A DNA stretch of 64,000 nt from Microbacterium sp. MPKO10 (lineage in GTDB: Bacteria; Actinomycetota; Actinomycetes; Actinomycetales; Microbacteriaceae). Made by a program: the position numbers and the translations under genes. The notes beneath the pieces were generated by a model. The model was not told the origin of the DNA, did no database searches, and saw only the letters and a list, made by a program, of their open reading frames with translations. The stretch spans positions 434,001 to 498,000 of the forward strand of contig NZ_JAPCHX010000002.1 of NCBI RefSeq assembly GCF_026107415.2, written 5' to 3'. This document shows positions 44,052 to 53,724 of this stretch, piece after piece. How positions within the stretch are numbered: position 1 is the stretch's first letter; every line of letters begins with the position of its first letter.

Positions 44052-44927
44052 GTGACGTATCGTCTCCTCACCGTGCACGCGCATCCGGATGACGAATCTT
44101 CGAAGGGATCCGCGACGCTCGCCGCCTATCGGGCGCGCGGCGTCGAGACCATGGTCGTCAGTTGCACGGGAGGCGAGGGCGGCGATCTTCTGAATCCCGC
44201 GCTCGCCGACGTCGCGATGATCGAGCGCGACATGGCGGGCTACCGTCGCTTCGAGATGGCCGCCGCGCGTGAGGTTCTCGACACACAGCACCGGTGGCTT
44301 GGCTACCACGATTCGGGCATGCCGAACGATGACGGCACAGCGCCAGCGCGCTCGTTCGCCGCGATTCCCCTGCACATTTCCGCCGGTGTTCTCGTGCGGG
44401 TGATTCGTGAGTTCCGGCCTCACGTGATGATCACGTACGACGAGAACGGTGGCTACCCGCATCCCGACCACATCCGTTGCCACGAGGTGTCGATGGAGGC
44501 TTTCGAGGCGGCGGCCGACCCCGCCCGCTACCCGGATGCTGGTGAGCCGTGGTCCGTGTCAAAGCTGTACTACGACCACATCTTCAACTTCGCCCGCGTC
44601 AAGGCGAACTACGACATGCTGTTGGCGACGACGCCCGACGATCCTCTGGCCGAGCGGCTGGGCGAGATGCTGAGCTGGCGTGAAGAGCGCAGCGGCACCG
44701 AGGACCGCACGACGACGCACATTCCCTGTGGCGATTTCTTCGAGACACGGGATGCTGCGCTGCGCTCACATGCATCGCAGGTTCCCGCGGACAGCCCGTT
44801 CTTCTTCTGGTCGAACGACCTGCAGCGCGCGGCCTGGCCGTATGAGGACTACGAACTGGCGCGCACGCGCCTGGACACGCCCGAGGACGAGCACGACTTC
44901 TTCGCGGGAATCGAGGACGACCGGTGA
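44052..44927 (+). CDS. mca: Mycothiol S-conjugate amidase
   Basis: Zinc hydrolase that cleaves mycothiol-toxin conjugates to a mercapturic acid and GlcN-inositol. The 291-residue protein carries the zinc sites AHPDDESSKG and GYPHPDHIRCHEVSM, and the family pattern DLLNPALADVAMIERDMAGY, GYHDSGMPND and FFFWSNDLQRAAWPYEDYEL. Its presence implies a mycothiol-making actinobacterium. It overlaps the next gene by GTGA. Confidence 0.95.
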   Translation: MTYRLLTVHAHPDDESSKGSATLAAYRARGVETMVVSCTGGEGGDLLNPALADVAMIERDMAGYRRFEMAAAREVLDTQHRWLGYHDSGMPNDDGTAPARSFAAIPLHISAGVLVRVIREFRPHVMITYDENGGYPHPDHIRCHEVSMEAFEAAADPARYPDAGEPWSVSKLYYDHIFNFARVKANYDMLLATTPDDPLAERLGEMLSWREERSGTEDRTTTHIPCGDFFETRDAALRSHASQVPADSPFFFWSNDLQRAAWPYEDYELARTRLDTPEDEHDFFAGIEDDR

Positions 44928-45355
44928 TCGCGCACATTTTATGGAGATCAGAGTCGACGCCCACGCCCACGCCGTCGTCCGATCTTGACCCGAACGCCGT
45001 GACCCCCGGGGTGATCGGCTTCATTGCGATCTTCGTCGTCGCCGTTCTCGTTGTTCTGCTGATCCTTGACATGGTGCGTCGTGTCCGGCGCGTCAACTAC
45101 CGGGCGCAGGTCAACGAGCAACTGGATGCCGAAGAACGCGAACACGCTGCGGAAAACGGCGGCTCACAGCATCCGGATCATGCCGGGAACCCGGGGAACG
45201 CGGGTGATCCTGGGCAGCGGCATGACGCCGAACCTCGGGACGGCACGGGGGACCACGGCGACGTGGGGCAGCAGAGCGACGCCGAATCTCCGGACGGTGG
45301 CACAGACCGCACGCAGGATCGTGATGATCCTCGGGGAACCAACGACTCGGAGTGA
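44924..45355 (+). CDS. Small single-pass membrane protein downstream of mca
   Basis: 143 residues: a short Pro/Thr/Ser segment, one transmembrane helix (GVIGFIAIFVVAVLVVLLIL), a basic RRVRRVNYRAQ stop and a long hydrophilic tail rich in Asp, Gly, Pro, His and Asn. Position and overlap with mca match a small membrane protein often found there in actinobacteria. GTG 44924 overlaps the mca stop. No function is known. Confidence 0.8.
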   Translation: MIAHILWRSESTPTPTPSSDLDPNAVTPGVIGFIAIFVVAVLVVLLILDMVRRVRRVNYRAQVNEQLDAEEREHAAENGGSQHPDHAGNPGNAGDPGQRHDAEPRDGTGDHGDVGQQSDAESPDGGTDRTQDRDDPRGTNDSE

Positions 45356-45361
45356 CGACTC

Positions 45362-46093
45362 TCAGCCGTAAAGCGGGTGGATCGTGATCAGGAGGATCCC
45401 GGTCCAGTGGCAGAGGAATGCCAGCACGGTGCAGACGTGGAAGATCTCGTGGAACCCGAAGTTTTCGGGCCACGGATTGGGGCGCTTGATGCCGTAGACG
45501 ACGGCACCGCCCGTGTAGAGCAGCCCGCCGGCGATGACGAGCACCATTGTGGCAAAGTTCGCGTGGGCAATGTCGACGATGTACGCGACAGCGGCCCAGC
45601 CGAGCGCGAGGTACAGCGGAACGTACAGCCATCGTGGCGCGCTCGTCCAGAAGACGCGGAATCCGATGCCGAGCAGGGCTCCGGCCCAGACGATCACGAG
45701 AAGCAGAATTCCCGTGTCGCGCGGCAGTGCAACGGCGGCGATCGGCGTGTACGTGCCGGCGATCAGCAGAAAGATGTTCGCGTGGTCGAGGCGGCGGAAG
45801 ACCATGCGTGTCTTCGGCTTCCACGGGATGCGGTGGTAGAGCGCCGAGATTCCGAAAAGCAGCAGCGACGTCGTCATGAAAACAGCGCTTGACCACTTCG
45901 CTACAGCGCCGTCGGCCAGAGTGATGAGCACGATGCCCGCGGCGAGGGCGACAGGGAAGGTGCCCACGTGGATCCAGCCACGCCATCGGGGCTTCGCCTC
46001 GACATGGTGCGCTGCAGCATCCTCGATCAGCGGGATGCGGGGCAGATCAGGTCCCGCTTGGCCGGGGGGCTCGGGGGAAGCGCGACGCGTCAT
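45362..46093 (-). CDS. trhA: Hemolysin III/TrhA family membrane protein
   Basis: 243 residues, seven transmembrane helices of the PAQR/hemolysin III fold. Family markers are FGISALYHRIPWKPKTRMVF, RRLDHANIFLLIAGTYTP and NFGFHEIFHVCTVLAFLCHW, containing the conserved His residues of a putative metal site. The family is linked to membrane energetics or lipid homeostasis; a true hemolytic role is not implied. TACTCT lies 6 bases before the start on the minus strand, suggesting a leaderless message. Confidence 0.92.
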   Translation of the reverse strand: MTRRASPEPPGQAGPDLPRIPLIEDAAAHHVEAKPRWRGWIHVGTFPVALAAGIVLITLADGAVAKWSSAVFMTTSLLLFGISALYHRIPWKPKTRMVFRRLDHANIFLLIAGTYTPIAAVALPRDTGILLLVIVWAGALLGIGFRVFWTSAPRWLYVPLYLALGWAAVAYIVDIAHANFATMVLVIAGGLLYTGGAVVYGIKRPNPWPENFGFHEIFHVCTVLAFLCHWTGILLITIHPLYG

Positions 46094-46142
46094 GAATCAA
46101 GAGTACGGCAGGCGGCTGTGTGGGGTGTGTCTCGACGTGCAC

Positions 46143-46148
46143 TAACGT
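46143..46148 (+). promoter_or_regulatory. -10 box of the leaderless uppS gene
   Basis: TAACGT ends 6 bases before GTG 46155. It is divergent from the trhA promoter in a 61-base gap. Confidence 0.5.
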
Positions 46149-46154
46149 ATTCGT

Positions 46155-46940
46155 GTGAGGATCGCGACGGAAACGATGGGGCGCGGGTTGCTGTACAACC
46201 TGTACCAGAAGCGACTTCGCCGTGCCTTGAACCCACAGATGATGCCGCATCACGTGGGGATGATCATCGACGGGAATCGCCGCTGGGCCAAGCAGCTCGG
46301 CTACACGACAGCGGCACACGGGCATCGAGCCGGTGCCGCCAAGATGCGGGAATTCCTCACCTGGTGCGATGACCTCGGCATCAACGTGGTCACCCTGTAT
46401 CTGCTGTCTGCCGACAACCTCGCCCACCGCGCGAGCGACGAGATCGACGATCTGCTCGAGATCATCGCTGACCTGGCCGACGACGTGTCGCGATTCCGTG
46501 ACTGGCGCATCAAGCATGTGGGGAACGCCGACTGCCTTCCGACACGGCTCACCGAGGTTCTCGAAGCCGCCGAGCACCGCACCGAAGGCAAAAAGGGCCT
46601 CCACATCAACCTGGCCGTCGGGTACGGGGGCCGTACCGAGATCGTGGATGCGATGCGCCAGATCGTCCGTGAGCACGAACTCGAGGGGCGCAGCCTCGAG
46701 GAGCTCGCGAAGATGCTCACGCCGGATATGATCGGCGAGCACCTGTATACGGGAGGACAGCCGGACCCCGACCTGGTGATCCGGACGTCGGGGGAGCAGC
46801 GGCTGTCTGACTTCATGCTGTGGCAGAGCGCGCACAGCGAGTTCTACTTCGTTGAGGCGCTGGGCCCGGACCTGCGTGAGGTCGACTTCCTGCGCGCACT
46901 GCGTGACTATGTCGGCAGAAGCCGGCGTTTCGGGGGCTGA
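46155..46940 (+). CDS. uppS: cis-Prenyltransferase (isoprenyl transferase, UppS type)
   Basis: Builds the long polyprenyl diphosphate used as lipid carrier for peptidoglycan and glycan assembly. The 261-residue protein has the catalytic HVGMIIDGNRRWAKQLGYTT, GAAKMREFLTWC, NLAVGYGGRTEIVDAM, and the diphosphate-site end DLVIRTSGEQRLSDFMLWQS followed by SEFYF. The chain-length product (decaprenyl or other) cannot be told. The aminotransferase gene starts 1 base after its stop. Confidence 0.95.
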   Translation: MRIATETMGRGLLYNLYQKRLRRALNPQMMPHHVGMIIDGNRRWAKQLGYTTAAHGHRAGAAKMREFLTWCDDLGINVVTLYLLSADNLAHRASDEIDDLLEIIADLADDVSRFRDWRIKHVGNADCLPTRLTEVLEAAEHRTEGKKGLHINLAVGYGGRTEIVDAMRQIVREHELEGRSLEELAKMLTPDMIGEHLYTGGQPDPDLVIRTSGEQRLSDFMLWQSAHSEFYFVEALGPDLREVDFLRALRDYVGRSRRFGG

Positions 46941-46941
46941 C

Positions 46942-48066
46942 ATGACAACGATTGACGCTTTTCGCGAGACATTCCTCGAGGATCCCGGCTACCTGAACTA
47001 CGCGTCCATTGGTCCGGTCTCGTCGACAGTGCGCGCCGAGGCACTCGCTGAATACGACAGCCTCTCGCGCATGAGGTTCGGCGCGGGGGAACGCACGACG
47101 AGTCACGATGAGCGACTGGCCAGTGCCGTCAGCGCCATGACGGGCCACGATGCCGGAAACGTCATCGCCGTGCCGAGCACGAGCACCGGCCTGCTACGTG
47201 TGCTGTTCGGGCTGAACGGACACATCCTGATGTCGCGAGACGAGTTTCCGAGTCTTCCCGTCGCCGCCGTCCGAGCGCAGAGCGCTCTCGACCGGCTGTC
47301 GATCACCTGGCTCGACGTCGCCGACGGTCGCGTCACACCACGCGCACTCTCACAGGCGCTGAGCGATGACGTCACGGTCGTCGCCGTGTCACTCGTCGAC
47401 GCCCGAACCGGATACCGCGCCGACCTCACCCGCATCCGTGAGACCATCGGCGACCGCCTGCTGATCGTCGATGCCATCCAGGGAGCCGGCGTCATCGACG
47501 CCGATTACGCGGCAGCCGACGTCGTTGCCACGGGCGGTCAGAAATGGCTGCGCGCCGGGTGGGGGACGGGATTTCTCTCGTTCAGCGACCGGGCACTTGA
47601 ACGTCTCGACCCGGTGATCTCCGGGTATACGGGTACAGACGAGTACGAGCCGTGGGGGCACGTTCCCTCACCGTCACGCGCGGCCGCGACGGCGTTCACG
47701 GAATCGAATCCGGACTTCCTGGCTGAGGCGCTCCTTGCATCCGCGATCGAGGAGGTAAACGCTGTCGGCACCGACGCCATCGAGAATGCGGTACTCGACC
47801 GCGCTGACGAAGTCATCGAAATGCTCGACGGCGCCGATCTTCCCCTCGTCTCGTCTCGCACACGGGACGAACAGTCCGGCATTGTCGTCGTCCGGCCAGA
47901 CGAGGGGCGGTTGGGGCCCTTGGGCGCAGCCTTGCACAACACCGGGCTGACGACGACGTCCCGTCTGGGCACTGTGCGCTTCAGCATCCACGCGGGCACC
48001 TCCGATTCGACATTCCGGATGCTGAGACAGGCTCTGTTGGTCTATCGGTCATCGATCGCCTCCTGA
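46942..48066 (+). CDS. Class V aminotransferase-like PLP protein
   Basis: 374 residues of the fold-type I class V group (cysteine desulfurase/serine-pyruvate aminotransferase relatives). NYASIGPVSSTVRAEALAEY starts the domain. The PLP-binding Lys is in VVATGGQKWLRAGWGTGFLS, the Asp contact in RLLIVDAIQGAGVIDADY, and the C-terminal small domain has SGIVVVRPDEGRLGPLGAAL. No desulfurase Cys loop is visible, so aminotransferase or lyase activity is likelier. Substrate unknown. It starts 1 base after the uppS stop. Confidence 0.85.
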   Translation: MTTIDAFRETFLEDPGYLNYASIGPVSSTVRAEALAEYDSLSRMRFGAGERTTSHDERLASAVSAMTGHDAGNVIAVPSTSTGLLRVLFGLNGHILMSRDEFPSLPVAAVRAQSALDRLSITWLDVADGRVTPRALSQALSDDVTVVAVSLVDARTGYRADLTRIRETIGDRLLIVDAIQGAGVIDADYAAADVVATGGQKWLRAGWGTGFLSFSDRALERLDPVISGYTGTDEYEPWGHVPSPSRAAATAFTESNPDFLAEALLASAIEEVNAVGTDAIENAVLDRADEVIEMLDGADLPLVSSRTRDEQSGIVVVRPDEGRLGPLGAALHNTGLTTTSRLGTVRFSIHAGTSDSTFRMLRQALLVYRSSIAS

Positions 48067-48141
48067 TGTTCATCGCGCCGACAGCGGCCGTTTCGGCGTG
48101 GCGAGGCTGAATTGTCGTCGCCGAGTCGTAGCGTCGGGCAT

Positions 48142-48160
48142 ATCAGGTGCATTACCTGAT
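48142..48160. promoter_or_regulatory. Perfect palindrome upstream of the PhoH gene
   Basis: ATCAGGT-GCATT-ACCTGAT is a perfect 7+5+7 inverted repeat about 90 bases before the PIN-PhoH start. Its length and symmetry fit a dimeric repressor operator. The regulator is unknown. Confidence 0.4.
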
Positions 48161-48215
48161 CGAGCCGGCCGGGAGATCGACTCGAACCACGGGCCCGGAC
48201 GACTCGCCATGTGAG

Positions 48216-48233
48216 CCGAGCGGATTCGCTCGG
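48216..48233 (+). promoter_or_regulatory. Hairpin in the PhoH leader next to the ribosome site
   Basis: CCGAGCG-GATT-CGCTCGG (7-base-pair stem, 4-base loop) ends 4 bases before the TTGGAG ribosome site of the GTG at 48248. It could influence translation or mark an attenuator. Confidence 0.4.
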
Positions 48234-48247
48234 GGTTGGAGCCGGAC

Positions 48248-49624
48248 GTGACTGCCAGCGATACCACGCAGATGACACCGTCGACAGAGGGCCATGCGCA
48301 TTCGCTACCCTCGAGCGATTCCTCGCTTCTTCAGGCCGAACGGACGTACGTGCTCGACACGTCGGTTCTGCTGTCTGATCCACGGGCCATGTTCCGCTTT
48401 GCCGAGCACTCTGTGGTGATCCCCGTCGTCGTTGTCGGTGAACTCGAGAAGAAGCGGCATGACCCCGAGATCGGGTATTTCGCCCGTCAGGCTCTGCGGC
48501 TGCTCGATGACCTGCGAGTGAAGAACGGGAGGCTCGACTTCGCCGTTCCCGTCGGGGACGGCGGAAGCCTCCGCGTGGAACTCAACCACAGCAACATGAC
48601 GGTTTTGCCGAGCGGACTGCAGCTGGGGGACAACGACTCGCGGATACTGGCCGTCGCGCAGAACCTGGCCAATGACGGGCTCGCCGTCACCGTCGTGTCG
48701 AAGGACCTTCCGATGCGCGTCAAAGCGTCGTCAATCGGGCTCGCGGCCGAAGAGTATCGTGCCGAACTTGCCGTGGATGAGAGCTGGACAGGCCTGGCGC
48801 AGGTTCACGTCGGAGCCGACGACATGGCGACGCTGTACGAGACCGAGACGCTGCCGGGCGAACACACTGACGGTCTGCCGGTGAACACCGGTCTGGTCAT
48901 CCACTCCGAACGCGGATCCGCGCTTGGGCGGATTTCGTCAGACGGCAGCGCCCGGCTGATCAACGGAGACCGTGAGGTTTTCGGTCTGCGTGGCCGCTCG
49001 GCCGAGCAGCGCATCGCCATTGACTTGCTTCTCGACCCGAGCGTCGGGATCGTTTCGATGGGAGGGCGAGCCGGAACAGGGAAGTCTGCTCTCGCGCTCT
49101 GCGCAGGCCTCGAGGCGGTTCTCGAACGGCAGATGCACCGCCGGATTATGGTATTCCGCCCGCTGTACGCCGTCGGCGGTCAGGAACTCGGATACCTTCC
49201 CGGTGACCAGGGCGACAAGATGAACCCCTGGGGCCAGGCCGTCTACGACACGCTCGGCTCGGTCGTTTCGCAGAACGTCGTCGACGAGGTGATTGAGCGC
49301 GGACTCATCGAGGTGCTGCCGCTCACGCACATCCGGGGGCGCTCGCTCCACGATGCCTTCGTCATCGTTGACGAAGCGCAATCGCTCGAGCGGAACGTGC
49401 TTCTGACGGTTCTCTCACGAATCGGGCAGAACTCACGCGTTGTACTCACCCACGATGTTGCACAGCGCGATAACCTCCGGGTCGGACGGCATGACGGTGT
49501 CGCCTCGGTGATCGAGACGCTCAAGGGTCAATCGCTCTTCGGACACGTCACGCTCACGCGATCCGAACGCAGTGCGATCGCGGCGCTCGTGACCGAGCTT
49601 CTCGAGGGCACCGAGATCGGCTAG
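48248..49624 (+). CDS. PhoH-family protein with N-terminal PIN domain (PIN-PhoH, PhoH2)
   Basis: 458 residues. The N-terminal PIN RNase domain has [39 protein letters not shown] and the acidic end [16 protein letters not shown]. The C-terminal PhoH helicase/ATPase has Walker [41 protein letters not shown], and Walker [14 protein letters not shown]. PhoH2 enzymes unwind and cleave RNA in an ATP-dependent way. GTG 48248 is chosen because GGAG lies 7 bases upstream; an in-frame TTG at 48236 is weaker. Confidence 0.95.
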   Translation: MTASDTTQMTPSTEGHAHSLPSSDSSLLQAERTYVLDTSVLLSDPRAMFRFAEHSVVIPVVVVGELEKKRHDPEIGYFARQALRLLDDLRVKNGRLDFAVPVGDGGSLRVELNHSNMTVLPSGLQLGDNDSRILAVAQNLANDGLAVTVVSKDLPMRVKASSIGLAAEEYRAELAVDESWTGLAQVHVGADDMATLYETETLPGEHTDGLPVNTGLVIHSERGSALGRISSDGSARLINGDREVFGLRGRSAEQRIAIDLLLDPSVGIVSMGGRAGTGKSALALCAGLEAVLERQMHRRIMVFRPLYAVGGQELGYLPGDQGDKMNPWGQAVYDTLGSVVSQNVVDEVIERGLIEVLPLTHIRGRSLHDAFVIVDEAQSLERNVLLTVLSRIGQNSRVVLTHDVAQRDNLRVGRHDGVASVIETLKGQSLFGHVTLTRSERSAIAALVTELLEGTEIG

Positions 49625-49768
49625 CCCACAGCGCAGCGCGGCTCAGCTGCGTACGGCAGCGGAGTAGGGCACAGCACAGTACCGCTCGGCACCGGGCGGG
49701 AGGCACAGGACAGGCTGCACATCCGACCCGCCCTGTGGATAACTTTTACGCGCTCTCGATGCCGATAC

Positions 49769-49774
49769 TAGAGT
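49769..49774 (+). promoter_or_regulatory. -10 box of the leaderless prepilin peptidase gene
   Basis: TAGAGT ends 7 bases before ATG 49782 and no ribosome site is seen. Confidence 0.55.
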
Positions 49775-49781
49775 CCTTGGC

Positions 49782-50366
49782 ATGACCGAGGGCCAGACCG
49801 TGCACGCCGTACAACCGGTGGCCCGGTGGATGCCGGTGGCGGCCACGTTCGTCACTCTCATGGCGATGACCGTCCTGGCCGTCGGCTGGAGCTGGCTGTT
49901 GCTGGGCCTCGCGGCTGTTGCGCTGGTAACGTGGCCGCTTGTCGTCGCCGACACCACGGAACACCGGCTGCCCAACCGGATCGTGCTTCCCTGCTATCCG
50001 GTCGCCATCATCAGCGTCGGGCTTCACACGGTCGTCACGGGAGAATCAACGGTCGTGCCGATTATTGCCGGTGCCGGAGCGGTCGTCTTCTTTGGGCTTA
50101 TGCACGTGCTGGGCGGCATGGGAATGGGCGACGTCAAACTGGTCGGCATCCTCGGCCTCCTGCTGGGCTCGTTCGGTCTGACGCCCGTCATCGTGGGCTG
50201 TGCCGCTGCCTTTCTCTTCGGTGCAATCGCCGGTGCCTGGGCGATGGCGACCCAGCACCGGGCGGCGACACACCGCATCCCCTTCGGCCCGTTCCTGCTC
50301 GCGGGTTTCTGGCTAGGCATTGTCGTGCCCGCACTGCCCGCACTGCCCGCCGGGTGGGGCCCATAG
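49782..50366 (+). CDS. A24-family prepilin peptidase
   Basis: 194 residues, mostly membrane helices. The two catalytic Asp of type IV prepilin peptidases are seen, one in LVVADTTEHRLPNRIVLPCY and the other in the signature GGMGMGDVKLVGILGLLLGS. The N-terminal methylase domain of long PilD enzymes is missing, as usual in actinobacterial Tad-type peptidases. No pilin genes are in the window. Its stop codon forms part of the next gene's -10 box. Confidence 0.92.
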   Translation: MTEGQTVHAVQPVARWMPVAATFVTLMAMTVLAVGWSWLLLGLAAVALVTWPLVVADTTEHRLPNRIVLPCYPVAIISVGLHTVVTGESTVVPIIAGAGAVVFFGLMHVLGGMGMGDVKLVGILGLLLGSFGLTPVIVGCAAAFLFGAIAGAWAMATQHRAATHRIPFGPFLLAGFWLGIVVPALPALPAGWGP

Positions 50367-50369
50367 ACT
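50364..50369 (+). promoter_or_regulatory. -10 box of the leaderless aldo/keto reductase gene
   Basis: TAGACT ends 6 bases before ATG 50376 and contains the TAG stop codon of the prepilin peptidase gene. Confidence 0.6.
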
Positions 50370-50375
50370 TGTTGC

Positions 50376-51359
50376 ATGGAACAACGAACTTTAGGACGCA
50401 CAGGTCGTCCCGTGTCACCCGTCGGCTTGGGCACGTGGCAATTGGGCGGCGACTGGGGCGACGTCTCTGACGCCGATGCGCGTGCCGTTCTCGAGGCGTC
50501 AGCTGAGGCCGGCGTCACGTTCTTCGACACCGCTGACGTCTACGGCGACGGACGCAGCGAAAAGTCGATCGGACGCTTCCGCGCGGCGAATCCGGGCACA
50601 GAACTCACAATCGCCACGAAGATGGGGCGACGAGCCGATCAGATTCCCGAGAACTACGTGCTCGAGAACTTTCGGGCCTGGACGGATCGTTCGCGCCGCA
50701 ACCTCGGCATGGACACGCTTGACCTCGTGCAGTTGCACTGCCCGCCGACGGCCGTTTTCCACAGTGACGAGGTGTTCGACGCGCTGGACACACTCGTCGA
50801 CGACGGTGCGATCGTGCACTACGGCGTCAGCGTCGAGACGTGCGATCAGGCGCTCACCGCAATTGCACGACCGGGCACCGCGACCGTGCAGATCATCATC
50901 AACGCCTTCCGCCTCAAGCCGTTCGACGAGGTCGTCCCCGCAGCGCAGACAGCCGGGGTGGGGATCATCGCGCGCGTACCTCTCGCCTCCGGCCTGCTCA
51001 CGGCGCGCTACACCGAAGACACCGAGTTTGCCACGACAGACCATCGACACTTCAATCGCGCCGGCGAGGCTTTCGACGTGGGCGAGACCTTCTCAGGCGT
51101 CGACTACGCGGAGGGGGTGCGCGCGGCAGGGGAGCTTGCGGCGCTCGCTCCAGAACACGCGACACCGGCGCAGGCAGCGATCGCGTGGGTGGCGCAGCAG
51201 CCGGGCGTCACGTCGGTGATCCCGGGCGCACGTTCCGTTGAACAGGCACGGGCGAACGCTGCGGCGGGGGAACTCGATGCGCTTCCGGAACGCTACACGG
51301 ATGCTGTCACTTCGCTCTATGCGTCCCGGTTCAAAGCCTCAGTGCACCCTCGCTGGTGA
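50376..51359 (+). CDS. Aldo/keto reductase
   Basis: 327-residue NADPH-dependent oxidoreductase. Landmarks are LGTWQLGGDWGDVSDADARA, the catalytic Asp/Tyr region FFDTADVYGDGRSEKSIGRF, the catalytic Lys in TIATKMGRR, the barrel segment DLVQLHCPPTAVF, and the cofactor end TSVIPGARSVEQARANAAAG. Substrate unknown. Confidence 0.93.
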   Translation: MEQRTLGRTGRPVSPVGLGTWQLGGDWGDVSDADARAVLEASAEAGVTFFDTADVYGDGRSEKSIGRFRAANPGTELTIATKMGRRADQIPENYVLENFRAWTDRSRRNLGMDTLDLVQLHCPPTAVFHSDEVFDALDTLVDDGAIVHYGVSVETCDQALTAIARPGTATVQIIINAFRLKPFDEVVPAAQTAGVGIIARVPLASGLLTARYTEDTEFATTDHRHFNRAGEAFDVGETFSGVDYAEGVRAAGELAALAPEHATPAQAAIAWVAQQPGVTSVIPGARSVEQARANAAAGELDALPERYTDAVTSLYASRFKASVHPRW

Positions 51360-51488
51360 GACTGCCGCAGCGTCCCAGGCAGGTGAGGCAGGGTTGCGCG
51401 CTGCTCCGTACACGGTCAGCCGCGTGTCTGTCACTCGCGTGATCTTCTGCTCTCGGTTCCACGCGGACGTGCGCCAGTGTTGTTCCAT
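51339..51488 (-). CDS. Possible small protein downstream of fumC
   Basis: A 49-residue frame starting ATG 51488 (MEQHWRTSAWNREQKITRVT, then DTRLTVYGAARNPASPAWDA) lies beyond the fumC terminator and overlaps the end of the aldo/keto reductase gene by 20 bases. The composition looks more protein-like than a random shadow. It has no clear ribosome site and I do not recognise it. It may be non-coding. Confidence 0.25.
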   Translation of the reverse strand: MEQHWRTSAWNREQKITRVTDTRLTVYGAARNPASPAWDAAAVSPARVH

Positions 51489-51551
51489 GCTCACGGGCGG
51501 CCACTTGCTGCGCCTCACCCGTCGGCAGTGCCACATGCGCCGTCATGCAGT

Positions 51552-51582
51552 GAGGGCGGAGAGCCGAAGCTGCTCCGCCCTC
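51552..51582 (-). terminator. fumC terminator hairpin
   Basis: GAGGGCGGAG (51552-51561) pairs perfectly with CTCCGCCCTC (51573-51582) around an 11-base loop, 14 bases after the fumC stop on the minus strand. It can also stop transcription from the plus strand. Confidence 0.7.
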
Positions 51583-51595
51583 CGCACGTGTTCGC

Positions 51596-52990
51596 TCAGT
51601 TCGGGTGCGTCATCGAGAGCAGGTCAAGAGCAGCATCCAGCTGTTCCTCGGTGATCTCGCCGCGCTCGACGTAGCCCAGGTCGATGACGGCCTCGCGCAC
51701 AGTGATGCTCTTCGCAACCGAGTGCTTGGCGATCTTCGACCCAGCTTCATAGCCGATGATCTTGTTGAGCGGCGTCACCGTCGAGGGCGACATCCCCGCG
51801 AGCTCTGCGGCCCGTTCGGTGTTCGCCTCGAGGTCGTTGATCGTTTTGTCTGCCAGGACGCGTGACGCGTTCGAGAGCAGACGAATCGACTCGAGGAGCG
51901 CCGTTCCCATGACCGGGATCTGCACGTTGAGCTCGAATGCTCCGGATGATCCGCCCCAGGCGATGGTCGCATCGTTGCCGATGACCCGTGCGGCCACCAT
52001 CAGCACGGCTTCGGGGATGACCGGGTTGACCTTCCCCGGCATGATCGACGATCCGGGCTGAAGGTCGGGGATGTGCAGTTCGCCGAGACCCGTGTTGGGG
52101 CCGGATCCCATCCACCGAAGGTCGTTGCAGATCTTGGTGAGGCTCACGGCGATCGAGCGCAGCGCACCGGAGCTTTCCACGAGTCCGTCGCGGTTGGCCT
52201 GTGCCTCGAAGTGGTCTTCGGCCTCGGTGATCGGCAGCTCTGTCTCGTCCTGCAGCAGCGAGATCACCAGCTGCGGGAATCCGGTGGGTGTGTTGATGCC
52301 CGTCCCCGTCGCCGTGCCGCCCAGCGGCACCTCGGCCACACGTGTCAGGGAAGAACGCACCCGCTCAATGCCCAGGCGGATCTGCCGGGCGTAACCACCG
52401 AACTCCTGGCCGAGGGTCACGGGCGTCGCATCCATGAGGTGCGTGCGACCGGACTTCACGGCGTCCTTCCACAGCTCGGCCTTCGCCTCGAGGGCGACGG
52501 CGAGGTGGTCGAGGGCGGGGACCAGCTCGTCGATGAGCGCGCCAGTCACGGCGATGTGCACGGAGGTGGGGAAGACATCGTTCGACGACTGCGAGCAGTT
52601 CACATGGTCGTTCGGGTGAACCGTGCTGCCGTGACGCTGCGTGGCGAGCGTGGCGAGCACTTCGTTCATGTTCATGTTCGATGACGTTCCCGACCCCGTC
52701 TGATAGGTGTCGACGGGGAACTGCGCGTCGTGCGCGCCGGAAATCACCTCGTCTGCTGCCGAGGCGATGGCGTCAGCGATGTCGCCGTCGAGCACGCCCA
52801 GCTGCTTGTTCGCCAGAGCCGCCGACTTCTTGATGCGCGCCAGCGCGGCGATCTGGGCGCTCTCGAGACCCGATCCTGAGATCGGGAAGTTCTGCACGGC
52901 ACGCTGCGTCTGCGCGCCGTAGAGCGCGCCTATGGGCACGCGCACTTCGCCCATCGTGTCGTGTTCGATGCGGTACTCGGTGTCGGCCAC
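51596..52990 (-). CDS. fumC: Class II fumarate hydratase
   Basis: Interconverts fumarate and malate without an iron-sulfur cluster. 464 residues: [93 protein letters not shown], and the superfamily signature [16 protein letters not shown]. The start is GTG 52990, which follows GAGGAGGAAT. It is the most distal gene of a minus-strand cluster that includes carbonic anhydrase. Confidence 0.98.
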   Translation of the reverse strand: MADTEYRIEHDTMGEVRVPIGALYGAQTQRAVQNFPISGSGLESAQIAALARIKKSAALANKQLGVLDGDIADAIASAADEVISGAHDAQFPVDTYQTGSGTSSNMNMNEVLATLATQRHGSTVHPNDHVNCSQSSNDVFPTSVHIAVTGALIDELVPALDHLAVALEAKAELWKDAVKSGRTHLMDATPVTLGQEFGGYARQIRLGIERVRSSLTRVAEVPLGGTATGTGINTPTGFPQLVISLLQDETELPITEAEDHFEAQANRDGLVESSGALRSIAVSLTKICNDLRWMGSGPNTGLGELHIPDLQPGSSIMPGKVNPVIPEAVLMVAARVIGNDATIAWGGSSGAFELNVQIPVMGTALLESIRLLSNASRVLADKTINDLEANTERAAELAGMSPSTVTPLNKIIGYEAGSKIAKHSVAKSITVREAVIDLGYVERGEITEEQLDAALDLLSMTHPN

Positions 52991-53059
52991 GGATTCCTCC
53001 TCTATGGTCTGCGCATCACTGCGCGGTTGTGTGTTCGGGGATGCCTGTCGCATCACATG

Positions 53060-53704
53060 TCAATCGTCGGGCAGCTCGGAGATTCCCACCATCGCATCGG
53101 CGACGACGCGGCCTTCGGCCAGCTTGTAGTTCGCGCCAACGATTCCGAGCGTGTTCGCGGCCACAGCCTCGCTGATCATCTCGGACCGTTCGAGAATGTC
53201 GGTGATGGTCTGGCGGATGTGCAGCCGGCCGGATTCGAAAGGATCAGCCTCTCCCGGGGGAACGGATGCTGACGCGGCAGCCTGGCGGACCGACGGGACG
53301 ATCTGCTGCACGAGCCCGTCGATCGCCGGTGGCAGCGGAGCGGCATCCGGTTTCAGCGAATTGATCGCAGCGGCGACCGCACCGCAGCCGTCGTGTCCGA
53401 GCACGACGAAGAGCGGAACGTTGAGGATGCCCACGGCATACTCCAGCGAGCCGATCGCGGAGTCCGAGACGACCTGCCCGGCATTGCGCACGACGAAGAG
53501 GTCGCCCAGGCCCTTGTCGAAGATGATCTCGGCGGCCAGGCGCGAGTCAGAGCAGCCGAACAGTACGACGTCAGGATGCTGGACATCAGCGAGCGACTCG
53601 CGGCGCCCGATGTCCTGCCGCGGGTGCCGCGGCTCACCCGCCACGAATCGCGCGTTGCCGCGCATCATCTCAGCCCATGCTTTGCCTGGTCGCTTCTGTG
53701 GCAT
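53060..53704 (-). CDS. Beta-class carbonic anhydrase
   Basis: Zinc enzyme interconverting CO2 and bicarbonate. 214 residues with the zinc ligands in VVLFGCSDSRLAAEIIFDKG (Cys and the Asp-Arg pair) and VVLGHDGCGAVAAAINSL (His and Cys). The middle part GDLFVVRNAGQVVSDSAIGS completes the family pattern. A GAGAGGAAA site precedes ATG 53704. It lies between DUF4245 and fumC in the same direction. Confidence 0.95.
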   Translation of the reverse strand: MPQKRPGKAWAEMMRGNARFVAGEPRHPRQDIGRRESLADVQHPDVVLFGCSDSRLAAEIIFDKGLGDLFVVRNAGQVVSDSAIGSLEYAVGILNVPLFVVLGHDGCGAVAAAINSLKPDAAPLPPAIDGLVQQIVPSVRQAAASASVPPGEADPFESGRLHIRQTITDILERSEMISEAVAANTLGIVGANYKLAEGRVVADAMVGISELPDD

Positions 53705-53724
53705 CAGTTGTTTCCTCTCATCGC

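Noticed and set aside
45362-46093. True hemolysin
   Set aside because: The hemolysin III name is historical; the protein is a seven-helix PAQR-type membrane protein.
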